Positions 18,680 through 26,412 of a DNA stretch of 64,000 nt are shown here, in pieces (position 1 is the first letter of the stretch; every line of letters starts with the position of its first letter). The notes beneath the pieces were generated by a model. The model had not been told where the DNA came from and did not search any database. It was given only the letters and a program-made list of their open reading frames with translations. The translations under genes and the position numbers were made by a program. Source of the stretch: PALSA-693 sp963702305 (GTDB taxonomy: Bacteria > Actinomycetota > Acidimicrobiia > Acidimicrobiales > Palsa-688); NCBI GenBank assembly GCA_963702305.1, contig CAVPBX010000003.1, forward strand, positions 1 through 64,000, written 5' to 3'.

Positions 18680-19406
18680 ATGCAACGTCGAGGAGTCAAA
18701 CCCGACCCGCCTGTTGCCGTCGTCACCGGCGGATCTCAGGGCATCGGCGCCGCGATCGTCGCGGCGTATCGTCAGCGCGGCTGGGCCGTCGTTGCGAACT
18801 CCCGCAGCACCCAGCCCTCCGACGATAGCAACGTGCTGAACATCGACGGAGACCTTGCCGAGTCCGAAACCACTGATCGAATCGTCGACGAAGCCCTCGA
18901 ACAATTTGGGCGCATTGACACACTCGTCAACAACGCCGGCGTCTTCGTCGCCAGGCCGTTCACCGACTACACGGGCTGACGACTATGCGCACGTGGTCGG
19001 CGTCAACCTGACGGGATTCTTCACGCTCACTCAGCGCGTGATCGTGGAGATGCTGAAACGGAACGGGGGCCACGTGGTCAGCATCACAACCACGCTCGTC
19101 GACTATGCGAGGTCCGACGTGCCTTCCGTACTGACGTCGCTGACGAAAGGTGGTGTCGCGTCCGCGACCAGGTCGCTGGCAATCGAGTGCGCGTCTCGCG
19201 GGATCAGGGTCAACGCGGTTTCCCCGGGCATTATCCAGACGCCGATGCACGCTCCCGGCACCTACGACGACCTCGCCGGGAGCCAACCACTCGGCCGTGT
19301 TGGACAGGTCGGCGACGTTGTCGCCGGCATCATGTTCCTCGAGTCGTCACCGTTCATCACCGGTGAGATCCTGCACATTGACGGCGGACAGATCGCCGGT
19401 CACTGA
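18680..19406 (+). CDS. Short-chain dehydrogenase/reductase (SDR), one frameshift
   Basis: It begins with DPPVAVVTGGSQGIGAAIVA and LVNNAGVFVARPFTDYT. After an extra G near 18972 it continues ADDYAHVVGVNLTGFFTLTQ, GIRVNAVSPGIIQTPMHAPG and FITGEILHIDGGQIAGH. TGGSQGIG binds NAD(P) and NNAG is the structural motif. The usual YxxxK is replaced by SVLTSLTKGGVASATRS, where Lys is kept but Tyr is Leu or Thr, so catalysis may be altered. It ends the plus-strand run that starts at the VOC gene. Confidence 0.8.
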
Positions 19407-19408
19407 CC

Positions 19409-19894
19409 TTAGCCGGGAAGGTCTTCCGGTCTCTTGACCGCGAGGTGCCCGGTCAGCAGGCCGGTGGATTGGCCGACCTCGATGAGATAACCGTCAGGGT
19501 CTCGCATGTAGCAGCGGATCTCCGCGCCGCGATCCATCGGCGGTGTGACGAATTGCGCACCTCGATCGCTCCACTGCCGATAGCACGTCTCGATGTCCGC
19601 AACGCGGAGGTTCATGAAGCTCGAGGTCCTGTCGCCGGCTTCGTAGTCAACGACACTGATGTCGGGCTTGTCCGGCGTCGGCCCACCACCAGGGTTCATG
19701 AGAATCCAGGAGTTAGCGAGCTGGACGATGCACGGGTTCTCGGCCAAAACGACCGTTCCTCCGAGCACTTCCGAATAGAACGCACGAGAGCGCTCGATGC
19801 TCCGCACCGCGACAAACAATGTGACGACGATGCCTTCACGTGGCGCTGGGAGGTGGCCAACATCGATGGTCCCATGACCGTCGGTCGCCGGCAT
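19409..19894 (-). CDS. VOC family protein, in frame with upstream CatC-like gene
   Basis: From ATG at 19894 the 161-residue product has GIVVTLFVAVRSIERSRAFY, SEVLGGTVVLAENPCIVQLA and SSFMNLRVADIETCYRQWSD, then CYMRDPDGYLIEVGQS. His/Glu metal ligands are partly conserved, with E in the final strand. No stop separates it from the upstream muconolactone isomerase-like frame, so the two may be one polypeptide. The substrate is unknown, although linkage with a CatC-like domain hints at aromatic compound handling. Confidence 0.75.
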   Translation of the reverse strand: MPATDGHGTIDVGHLPAPREGIVVTLFVAVRSIERSRAFYSEVLGGTVVLAENPCIVQLANSWILMNPGGGPTPDKPDISVVDYEAGDRTSSFMNLRVADIETCYRQWSDRGAQFVTPPMDRGAEIRCYMRDPDGYLIEVGQSTGLLTGHLAVKRPEDLPG

Positions 19895-20178
19895 CGCCGG
19901 GTCGTTCGGGTGAGGTGAGAGTGACGTCACCTCGTCGGTGCGCCGGACGCGCAGCGGCATCGACGCCAGTAGCTTCTCGAGCTCATCGAGGTCGCGCGCG
20001 ACGAACAGCCCGAGGGTCCGCCATTCACCAGGTTGCAGGTGGGGGCGCCACAACCGGCGAAGGAATCCCTCCGCCACGAGCTCGCAAGCGCAGCGGCCTC
20101 GCGAACTCGCTTGTCCTCGATCGCGACCGCGGCCGTGCCACTCGGAACGTCGGTCCTCATCGTCACGAGGAACTCCAT
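19895..20178 (-). CDS. Muconolactone isomerase-like (CatC) domain, one frameshift
   Basis: ATG at 20178, preceded by AGGAGAGGGAG, gives MEFLVTMRTDVPSGTAAVAI then DKRVREAAALA. After a shift near 20080 it continues EGFLRRLWRPHLQPGEWRTL then GLFVARDLDELEKLLASMPL and RVRRTDEVTSLSPHPNDPA. This matches the CatC fold over its full length of about 93 residues. CatC isomerises muconolactone in the beta-ketoadipate pathway, but many paralogues have no assigned reaction. The frame then runs without a stop into the VOC domain. Confidence 0.7.
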
Positions 20179-20394
20179 GGGTTGCTCCCTCTCCTGTGGG
20201 TTACCGCGGTTTGCTACAAAGACCATCGCATAGCGCGCCGCCCATCGCGCCCGTCAAAGACCCTGGTCAACGACCAAGAGATTGCTCAGGCGCGAAGAAG
20301 CGGCGAACGCTCGATGCTGCAACACCCGCGAGGTAGCCAACACGGTGATCGATATCTCTACCGGGGTCAGAAGATCCCGACGCCGTGGGACGGG

Positions 20395-20545
20395 TGGAAC
20401 ACGGTCATGGCCGGATAGCTCAACGGGCTCGTGGAGAGCCGGATGCGGTGGAAGCTGCACGTCCGGTTCGGGGAGCGGGCCGGGGAATCGGGCCAGCGGG
20501 AAACGCTGGCACCGCGCCCCGGTCCGACTCCACCAGTCCTTGAGG
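20395..20545 (+). ncRNA. Group II intron 3' end (domains V and VI), orphan remnant
   Basis: Positions 20436-20469 fit domain V: GAGCCGGATGCGGTG, a GGAA-type tetraloop, then CTGCACGTCCGGTTC. They contain the catalytic AGC triad and the paired arms typical of bacterial introns. It is followed by a second stem set containing CCAGCGGGAAACGCTGG and CACCGCGCCCCGGTCCGAC, as in domain VI and the 3' terminus of bacterial introns. No reverse transcriptase or maturase frame and no 5' GTGCG-type end is visible upstream, so only the 3' end remains. Boundaries are approximate. Confidence 0.6.
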
Positions 20546-20681
20546 TTGTCTCGAACGGCACACCTCCCTCGCTCCCAAAACCAGTGACCCAGTCGCAGCT
20601 TCTGCGCTCACCGCGTTGCACTGGGAGGGGGTTCCGCTCACGATGGCGAGGTCGGGAACACCGATTTGGGCGCGCCCTGCG

Positions 20682-21107
20682 CTAGAGGACGCGGAGTGAT
20701 CTGACCTTGAACCCGTCCGGGGTCATTCCCGTGCCCGGTTCGATTCCCCAGCTAACGAGGTAGCGGGGGCGCAGGCGAATGAACTGCTCCACGAAGCCCG
20801 GGATCCTCGGGTTGATCTGGTCGCCGCCTGTGTCGTGCTGCTCTGCTTCGCCCCGGATCTCGATGGCGTGTGCCGCGGTCGGCGAGAAGTCGTCCACGAG
20901 GATGGTCACGCTGCGGTTGTGATGGACGTCGCGCCACTTCTTGGTGTTGGCGAAGTCGATACCACCGATGTCGATCGCGTCCTCCCGTGCGTTGTATACG
21001 TACGTGACGGGCGCCAGGTGAGGTTCGCCGTTGCGGCCACTCGTCGCCATTCGGCACATGGTGTTCTCGCCCATGTACGCAATCTCCGCGTTTGTGAAGA
21101 TGCTCAT
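20682..21107 (-). CDS. PPOX-class (F420/FMN-binding split-barrel) protein
   Basis: A 141-residue split beta-barrel protein: NAEIAYMGENTMCRMATSGR, NGEPHLAPVTYVYN, ANTKKWRDVHHNRSVTILVD and AHAIEIRGEAEQHD, ending FKVRSLRVL. The KKWRDVHHNRSVTILVDD segment is typical of actinobacterial PPOX-class enzymes that use F420 or FMN. The substrate is unknown. The frame is intact, unlike most neighbours. It has no coupled gene partner. Confidence 0.8.
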   Translation of the reverse strand: MSIFTNAEIAYMGENTMCRMATSGRNGEPHLAPVTYVYNAREDAIDIGGIDFANTKKWRDVHHNRSVTILVDDFSPTAAHAIEIRGEAEQHDTGGDQINPRIPGFVEQFIRLRPRYLVSWGIEPGTGMTPDGFKVRSLRVL

Positions 21108-21635
21108 GCCATGCCACTCCCGGCTCGATTCCTGTACATCTCCATTCCCGTATCCATGCTCGCAGAGCCTCGGGATCTGGGCGGCAAGCTGACACCGCCT
21201 CGGCCCGGAGGACGATCACACATGCGCCACGTGGCGGATCTCACGAAGCCCCTCGACGACCAAGCCGACCCCGAAATCAGCGGCCCAGAGCTCGCGGCGA
21301 TCGACGCCTGTGGCATGACCGAAGAGCCGGATGGAGCGCCGCAACGATCGCGAGCACCGGCCCCTCGAACCAATCGTCGGCGTGGGCGGGGACGTCTGCC
21401 GGGAAGGACTGCCGCGTCAACTTCTCTGACGGTTGCGTCCCGATGGACCGGGGGCGGGGTCGCGCCAGTTCACATCTGCCGCCGCCTGCCCCGCATAACT
21501 CGTCCCGGACCCCGGTAGTCTGAGGCGGTCGTCAGCTCCACCGCTTCCCGCGGGTGCGGATGTAGTCCCACCAGCTGGGCGTGTCGATTTCGCCGCGGAC
21601 GCGCCCTGTTCGGTACCGTCTCGACATCGCGTCTG
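21108..21635. other. Intergenic stretch without a supported gene
   Basis: No frame here has a convincing family signature. A plus-strand segment near 21222 reads MRHVADLTKPLDDQADPEIS and a minus-strand segment ending at 21532 reads EIDTPSWWDYIRTRGKRWS. Both look protein-like and may be remnants of broken genes. No RNA gene or repeat is seen. Confidence 0.4.
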
Positions 21636-22453
21636 GTGACCCTGGCCACTTTCGATCTGTGCGGCCTGTGCGGCCTTCCGTTCGGGATGAGCTGCGCTGG
21701 CAGGTGTCCACCCACATCGACGCCGTGGAAAACCCCGCCGACTATCGGAATGCCTTCTCCGAGCCGCCTCTCCACAAGATCTGCCTCATGTACTCCGGGC
21801 TGGTGTGCCCCTTCCTGCGCTCACCGTCAGCACGGGCCCGAGACCCCGAGGGTCGAGTCGACACCAACTTGGGGAGTGCGCTGCTGGCATATGGCCTCGC
21901 CGACACCGTGGGCGTCGCCTTCGACCCATCGAACCCGGACCACCAGCTGAGATTCCTTCAGGCAGGACTGGCCGAAACAGACACGTGGGGCAGCCTCGAG
22001 GACCTGGAGGCGCGATACCGCGAAGCGCTGGCCCGCGAGGAGCCCATCTCGGTCGAACCGGACCTCGCGGTGATCGCAGGCGCCTTGAACCGCAGCGACG
22101 CCGCAGAGATCGCTGACCCCGGTGCCCAGGTGTTCATGGCAACCCTGGTGTGCGGCGCAGCCTTGGTCCCGCAGGTGCGCGAGCTATCGGAAACTCGGGC
22201 AATCTTCGATGACGACGGCTATAGCTACCTGCTCAACATGGCGATCTCGTGGGCTGGCGGCAAGACAGAGGCGATACCACTGGGCCCGAACGCTTCCCCG
22301 GTCCTGGCCGCGGCTTTCGCCTGGCTCCGGTCAAGCGATCCTCTTCCCCACGGTGCTGGCAGGCTGGAGAGCCGCAGGCGCGCCAGAATGGCGCCGTATA
22401 ACCGGCGTTGCTGTGGAACGGCTTGTCAAGCCCCAATTTGGCTGGACTTTTGA
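21636..22453 (+). CDS. Cys-rich hypothetical protein, frameshifted
   Basis: The N-terminus in one frame is TLATFDLCGLCGLPFGMSCA followed by GRCPP, with a CxxC pair and two more Cys. After a lost base near 21712 it continues HIDAVENPADYRNAFSEPPL and HKICLMYSGLVCPFLRSP, then ALLAYGLADTVGVAFDPSNP. The Cys pattern suggests a metal site. The last 35 residues look out of frame; a better continuation, ILFPTVLAGWRAAGAPEWRR, lies in another frame after about 22335. No known family was recognised. Confidence 0.45.
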
Positions 22454-22805
22454 GCGCGAGGCATCAACGGTCTTGTCGCGGGTTGCTCTAGCTTGGCAGT
22501 CGGTGCGTTGGAGGCTGCTACTCGCGTCGCACCGATCGCGGTGGTGGACGCGGGTGTGGTGGGCGACGCGCCGGGGCGCAGTGGATCGGAGAGCCGCCAC
22601 GATGCTGTACGCGAGTCAGGATCGCAGTTTTTCCATGCGCAGATGGTTTCCTCAGAATAGGGGCGTCCATAACGGTGCCGATTGGCGGGCCGTTGGAGAT
22701 AGCGCCGGCGAGGGTCGATGCTGCTGCGGCGGTGCTCCGGCGCGTCGCGGTGGGTTCGGTCACTGCCGCGCCGATCATGCAGTGACCGAGATCAGGGTTC
22801 ATGGG
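22454..22805. other. Noncoding flank downstream of the IS110 transposase
   Basis: This 350-bp stretch should contain the transposase-distal end of the IS110 element and its junction with host DNA. I see no terminal inverted repeat, as expected for this family, and no gene with family similarity. The exact element boundary is not determinable without a second copy or an empty site. Confidence 0.35.
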
Positions 22806-23909
22806 TCAGTCGTTGGCGGTCATCTCGGCCCAGCAGAACCCGGCCAGCTCTCTGGCGATGGCGGTGGCCACCACGGACTTGACGTTCTTGCGGGCGGCCA
22901 GGGCGGCGAAACGCCTGGACAGGCGGCACTGGGCTTTCCAGGACCGGGCGATGGTGGCCGGGCTGGCGCCATCTTGGCGTTGGCGGATGCCCGGGCCCAG
23001 GGCCGGGTGGTGCTGGTAGGACCAGGCTGCTTCGCACAGCTGGCCTCTGATGTGGCTGTTGCCGGCCCGGGTGATCGCTCCTCGCCGCTCGGTCAGGCCG
23101 GTGGAGTTCTCCGAGCAGGTCAGCCCGGTGAAGCCCATGAACGCTCGGGCGGTCGGGAAACGACGCCAGTCGAACACCTCGGCCCCCAGACACAGCGCCC
23201 CCATGTGGGTGACCCCCCGGTAGGCGCCCAGGCGGGCCACCGTAGTGGCGAACGGGTCGGCGGCGAAGTAGTGGCGCAGGTCGGCCTCGACCGCCTCGAG
23301 GGCGGTGTCGCGCAGCTGCACCGTCGAGCGATAGTGGGCGAAGGTGGCGGCTAGGGCCTTATCGTCGAAGACCAACGCCGACAGCCACCGCTCATGGCGG
23401 ATGGTCCAGTTCGATCCGCCCCGGTAGATCATGGAGTGGCGCAACAGGAACTTGGTCAGCCGGTTACGGGCCCGGGTCAAATCCTCGACCATGTCGCCCC
23501 GGGTGCGGCACAGGTCCCGCACCGCCTCTTGGGGCGGGTTCGGCACCGCGATGGCGGTGAGCTCGCCGGCGCGGTGCAGCCCGGCCAGACGGCGGGCGTC
23601 ACACGTGTCGGTTTTGACCCGATCACCGCGACCCTTGGGCGTCAACGACGGGGCCACCACATCACAGCGCACGCCCATGGTCTTCAGCAGCCGGTACAGG
23701 TCATAGCCGGTAGGGCCGGCCTCATAGCACGCCCAGATCCCCGATGGCCGGCCGACCCGCTTGACCAGCCGGCGCACCGACTCGCCATCCGAGGAGATCT
23801 TGTCCACCACCGCCACATCCCGATCGGGATGCAAGATGGCCACCGAGATCGAGTCCTTGGACACGTCCATCCCTAGATGAACCAACCCGCGATGAGCCAA
23901 ACTGGTCAT
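22806..23909 (-). CDS. IS110-family transposase (bridge-RNA-guided recombinase type)
   Basis: A complete 367-residue DEDD transposase. The N-terminal RuvC-like domain has VHLGMDVSKDSISVAILHPD with the first Asp, GIWACYEAGPTGYDLYRLLK with Glu, and KTDTCDARRLAGLHRAGELT with Asp. The C-terminal Tnp_20 domain has VARLGAYRGVTHMGALCLGA, ARAFMGFTGLTCSENSTGLT and RRGAITRAGNSHIRGQLCEA, with the candidate nucleophilic Ser in AGNSHIR. All motifs are intact and the frame is clean although neighbouring host genes are frameshifted. Family members are guided by a structured RNA from the element's noncoding end (see 24063-24190). Confidence 0.92.
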   Translation of the reverse strand: MTSLAHRGLVHLGMDVSKDSISVAILHPDRDVAVVDKISSDGESVRRLVKRVGRPSGIWACYEAGPTGYDLYRLLKTMGVRCDVVAPSLTPKGRGDRVKTDTCDARRLAGLHRAGELTAIAVPNPPQEAVRDLCRTRGDMVEDLTRARNRLTKFLLRHSMIYRGGSNWTIRHERWLSALVFDDKALAATFAHYRSTVQLRDTALEAVEADLRHYFAADPFATTVARLGAYRGVTHMGALCLGAEVFDWRRFPTARAFMGFTGLTCSENSTGLTERRGAITRAGNSHIRGQLCEAAWSYQHHPALGPGIRQRQDGASPATIARSWKAQCRLSRRFAALAARKNVKSVVATAIARELAGFCWAEMTAND

Positions 23910-24062
23910 GGTCGACTCCCTTCTCCGTATGTAGGCAACCTTCGTGCCTCAACAACACGAATGATCCACGCAGATGCGGTCCTTAGGGAGTCGGCCACAC
24001 CCCACCCCCGCCGCCTTCACTTCATGTTTCTCACCATCACCGGCCTGCGCTTCGGACAACCG

Positions 24063-24190
24063 AAGCGACGCCCCAGCGTCGCTTCCATACCCGCCCCCCC
24101 TGCCACGCCTGAAGCCGGGGTCAAGGGACGGCCGAAGGCCGAGCGAGAACCGGAGCGAAGCGGAGGCTCGCAGCGACCCTTGACGCCGGC
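24063..24190 (-). ncRNA. Structured noncoding region upstream of IS110 transposase, candidate bridge RNA
   Basis: Two perfect or near-perfect stems stand out. AAGCGACGC/GCGTCGCTT (24063-24084) has a CCCA loop. A 14-bp stem with one mismatch pairs 24114-24127 with 24177-24190 (CCCTTGACGCCGGC) and encloses a GGCC-GAA-GGCC hairpin. In IS110 elements of the IS621 type the bridge RNA is transcribed from the noncoding end before the transposase, which is where this lies. The guide loops cannot be assigned without the target site. Assignment is by position and structure only. Confidence 0.4.
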
Positions 24191-24307
24191 GAGAGGGGCG
24201 TGGCACCACCCCATTCGCTGCGCTTCCGGAATCCACAACCGTGAACCGCGTCACCGTTCCATGATGAATAGGGGACGGCCTATTGGGCAGACAGATACCC
24301 GTCAGTC

Positions 24308-24700
24308 CTAGCCCCGAGGTGCGAAGAACTCGAGTGCGATGTTGTCAGGGTCTCGAAAGGACAATGCCGAGTACCCGGGCGCGTCCACGATGCCCCCGCT
24401 CGGGATGCCGAGTTCGTCTAGATGGATTTCCCATGCTCTCAACTCATCGCGGCTGGCACAGCCGAAAGCCAGATGATCGAGCCCCGGCCGGCGCTCGTTG
24501 AACAGCTCAGTACTGCTCAAATCAAGGAACTGAGTTAGACCGACGACTGTGCCGCCCGTAAGCCAAGCGACACGCTGGAACGGACCTGTGTCCTCGTCAA
24601 GAATCGGGTCCGAGCCGAACAGGGCCTTGTACCAAGGAACACTCCGTTCGAGGCTCGTAACCGTTAGCGCCACGTGGATAATCGCAGGGAACTCAGGCAT
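24308..24700 (-). CDS. VOC family protein
   Basis: A 130-residue VOC protein starting MPEFPAIIHVALTVTSLERS, with VPWYKALFGSDPILDEDTGP, GLDHLAFGCASRDELRAWEI and YSALSFRDPDNIALEFFAPR. His in IHVALTV, His in LDHLAF and Glu in LEFFAP are the usual metal ligands of glyoxalase-like folds, so it may be metal-dependent. ATG at 24700 fits the domain start; the longer upstream frame shows no similarity. It lies between two insertion sequences and has an intact frame. The substrate is unknown. Confidence 0.8.
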   Translation of the reverse strand: MPEFPAIIHVALTVTSLERSVPWYKALFGSDPILDEDTGPFQRVAWLTGGTVVGLTQFLDLSSTELFNERRPGLDHLAFGCASRDELRAWEIHLDELGIPSGGIVDAPGYSALSFRDPDNIALEFFAPRG

Positions 24701-24915
24701 GTCTTGTCTGCACCTCGGGCAAGGAGCGAATGCCACGTCTTTGGCTGGCCACTCTCTGGGAATAGAAACTACCTGACAGGACCAGTCCGCCATCGCTAAT
24801 GGAGGCCCCAGTTCGGCGTTAGGCGGCGTTATGCCTCGCCCGTTGGTGTGAACGTTCTGGGGTACCTCTGCCGGAACAAGGAAGTGGTGTTCCCCCCTGA
24901 GACCGGACACCGATC

Positions 24916-25923
24916 TCAAGCTGCTTCTTGGTCCTGCCGGGCTCGCTCGTACTCCATTGGTGACTGATAGCCGATGGAGCTGTGAAGCCGCTCGCTATTA
25001 TACCAGTTAATCCACTCGAATATCGCCAATCTTGCTTCCGCCTTTGAAGCAAAATAGGTGTCGTCAACAAGCTCTCGTTTTAAAGATGCCCACAGGCTTT
25101 CGGCCATCGCGTTGTCATACGAATCCCCGACGGTGCCCATCGACTGGCGGATGCCCAGCTGCCGGCACAGACCCTTGAACTCCTCGGACGTGTACTGGCA
25201 GCCGTGATCGGTGTGGAAAATGGTGCCGTCCATGCGCATCCGGCCCCGGGCCGCCACCGCCGACTTCAGAGCGTCGGAGCACAGCTCGGTGCGGAGGTGA
25301 TCGGCGATCGACCATCCAACGATCAGTCTCGAGTACACATCCAGCACCGACGCCACGAACAGCCATCCTTCCCCGGTGGGGATATAGGTGATGTCGCCCA
25401 CCCAGGTGTCATCGACGGTCGCCGCGCTGAAATGGCGCAGCACCATGTCCACTGCCGCCTGCTGACGCTTGTCCCTCCAGGTGGTGCGGATCTTCCGCCG
25501 GCCGCACCGGCCGGAGATACCCAGCTCGGCCATCAGCCGGGCCACTCGCTTCTCATTGACCTCCACCCCGGCTTTGCGCAACGCCGCGGTCACCCTCGGC
25601 GCCCCATACCGGCCCCTGGAACGCCGCCACGTGTCATAGACGCGGTTGGCCAGATACGCCTCCACGACCAGCGCCTCCGAGGGCCCCTCGCAGCGTTTGC
25701 GCCACTCGTAATACGACGAGCGGGCCACCCTCGTCGCCCGACACAGCGCCGCCACCGAGAAGCTGCCCGTCTCCGCTTCGATGAACCGGCACAGCCGATC
25801 CCGCTCCGGGCCGCCGTCATCGAAACCGGCCAGACGTCGGCATATCTCCGCCTCGGCCTCCAGCTCGGCCACCCGCCGGGCCAGCTCCCGCACCTGCAAC
25901 CCGGCGGTCTCTCCGGCGGTCAC
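24916..25923 (-). CDS. IS3-family transposase OrfB (rve DDE integrase)
   Basis: A GTG start at 25923 overlaps the orfA stop (GTGA). An N-terminal helical region is followed by SFSVAALCRATRVARSSYYE (HTH_21) and YGAPRVTAALRKAGVEVNEK. The catalytic core has DTWVGDITYIPTGEGWLFVA with the first Asp, GTIFHTDHGCQYTSEEFKGL with the second Asp, and DNAMAESLWASLKRELVDDT with Glu. The C-terminus is WINWYNSERLHSSIGYQSPM. The length of about 335 residues, with all DDE residues present, indicates an active enzyme. Confidence 0.92.
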   Translation of the reverse strand: MTAGETAGLQVRELARRVAELEAEAEICRRLAGFDDGGPERDRLCRFIEAETGSFSVAALCRATRVARSSYYEWRKRCEGPSEALVVEAYLANRVYDTWRRSRGRYGAPRVTAALRKAGVEVNEKRVARLMAELGISGRCGRRKIRTTWRDKRQQAAVDMVLRHFSAATVDDTWVGDITYIPTGEGWLFVASVLDVYSRLIVGWSIADHLRTELCSDALKSAVAARGRMRMDGTIFHTDHGCQYTSEEFKGLCRQLGIRQSMGTVGDSYDNAMAESLWASLKRELVDDTYFASKAEARLAIFEWINWYNSERLHSSIGYQSPMEYERARQDQEAA

Positions 25924-26216
25924 TTGCCTTCCTCCTTCACCCAGTAGCGAGTGAACCGCTTCAAGATCTCGATCTCCTCCTCCAACTCCTTGACCCGCTT
26001 ACGCAACCGGGCCGCTTCCGCCCGATCAGCACTCTCATCCTCGCTTAACGGCGCAGATCCCTCGCTCTTTTTGATCCACAACCCCAAACTCATGTCGTTC
26101 ACGCCAAGCTCGCGGGCCGCTTCGGCAATCGACTTTCCCGACCTACGCCACAACGCCACCGCATCCCGCTTGAACTCCTCCGAATACCGTCTCTGCCTGG
26201 AACCGCTCGATCCCAT
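25920..26216 (-). CDS. IS3-family transposase OrfA (HTH protein)
   Basis: ATG at 26216 follows AAGGAGG by 8 nt and encodes about 98 residues. RRYSEEFKRDAVALWRRSGK and SIAEAARELGVNDMSLGLWI form the HTH_Tnp_1 DNA-binding domain, and AARLRKRVKELEEEIEILKR is the leucine-zipper-like oligomerisation helix. It is coupled to OrfB by a GTGA overlap rather than an obvious long frameshift overlap. An upstream in-frame ATG (26240) lacks a comparable ribosome-binding site. Confidence 0.9.
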   Translation of the reverse strand: MGSSGSRQRRYSEEFKRDAVALWRRSGKSIAEAARELGVNDMSLGLWIKKSEGSAPLSEDESADRAEAARLRKRVKELEEEIEILKRFTRYWVKEEGK

Positions 26217-26412
26217 CCCAACATCCTCCTTCATCTCCAAGGAGGTGTCCGGCCATCGGGGGGAGGTTCAGAAGTGCCGTTCCGCGCTCCCCGGAAGGGC
26301 CGGCAGTTGTGGAGCAGCGCCCTGATCCCCTGTCTGCACACCTTCAGCAGCAGCTCGGCATTGTCATCGTTGCTGCTGGGCCCGGCTCGGGGCGCAGCGC
26401 TGGAGCGGTGCG

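Larger units (their letters stand above)
22806..24200 (-). mobile_element. IS110-family insertion sequence (approximate extent)
   Basis: The element comprises the intact transposase plus a noncoding upstream region rich in stem-loops. Neither end can be placed exactly, because this family lacks terminal inverted repeats. The upper limit is set by the VOC gene that ends at 24308, and the lower limit lies in 22454-22805. Confidence 0.6.
24888..26270 (-). mobile_element. IS3-family insertion sequence
   Basis: A 1.38-kb element with two coupled transposase genes. The ends are imperfect inverted repeats: TGTTCCCCCCTGAGACCGGA at 24888 and, on the other strand from 26270, TGAACCTCCCCCCGATGGCC, both leading into GGACAC. 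The hexamer GAAGTG occurs at 24881-24886 and again at 26271-26276 just outside the ends and may be a target duplication, although IS3 elements usually make 3-5 bp. The element is intact and probably recently active. Confidence 0.8.

Noticed and set aside
24140..24180. Short GC-rich repeats suggesting a CRISPR or REP array
   Set aside because: The repeats are explained by stem-loops of the IS110 noncoding end; there are no regularly spaced direct repeats and no cas genes anywhere in the window.
24805..24860. Possible integron attC site beside the VOC gene
   Set aside because: GTTAGGCGGCGTTATGCC resembles one attC end, but I could not find the complementary GCCTAAC partner and stem at the expected distance, and the orientation does not suit the cassette.
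26274..26410. Remnant of another transposase between the IS3 element and the TIR gene
   Set aside because: A minus-strand segment (AELLLKVCRQGIRALLHNC) looks protein-like, but it is too short and no family could be named.
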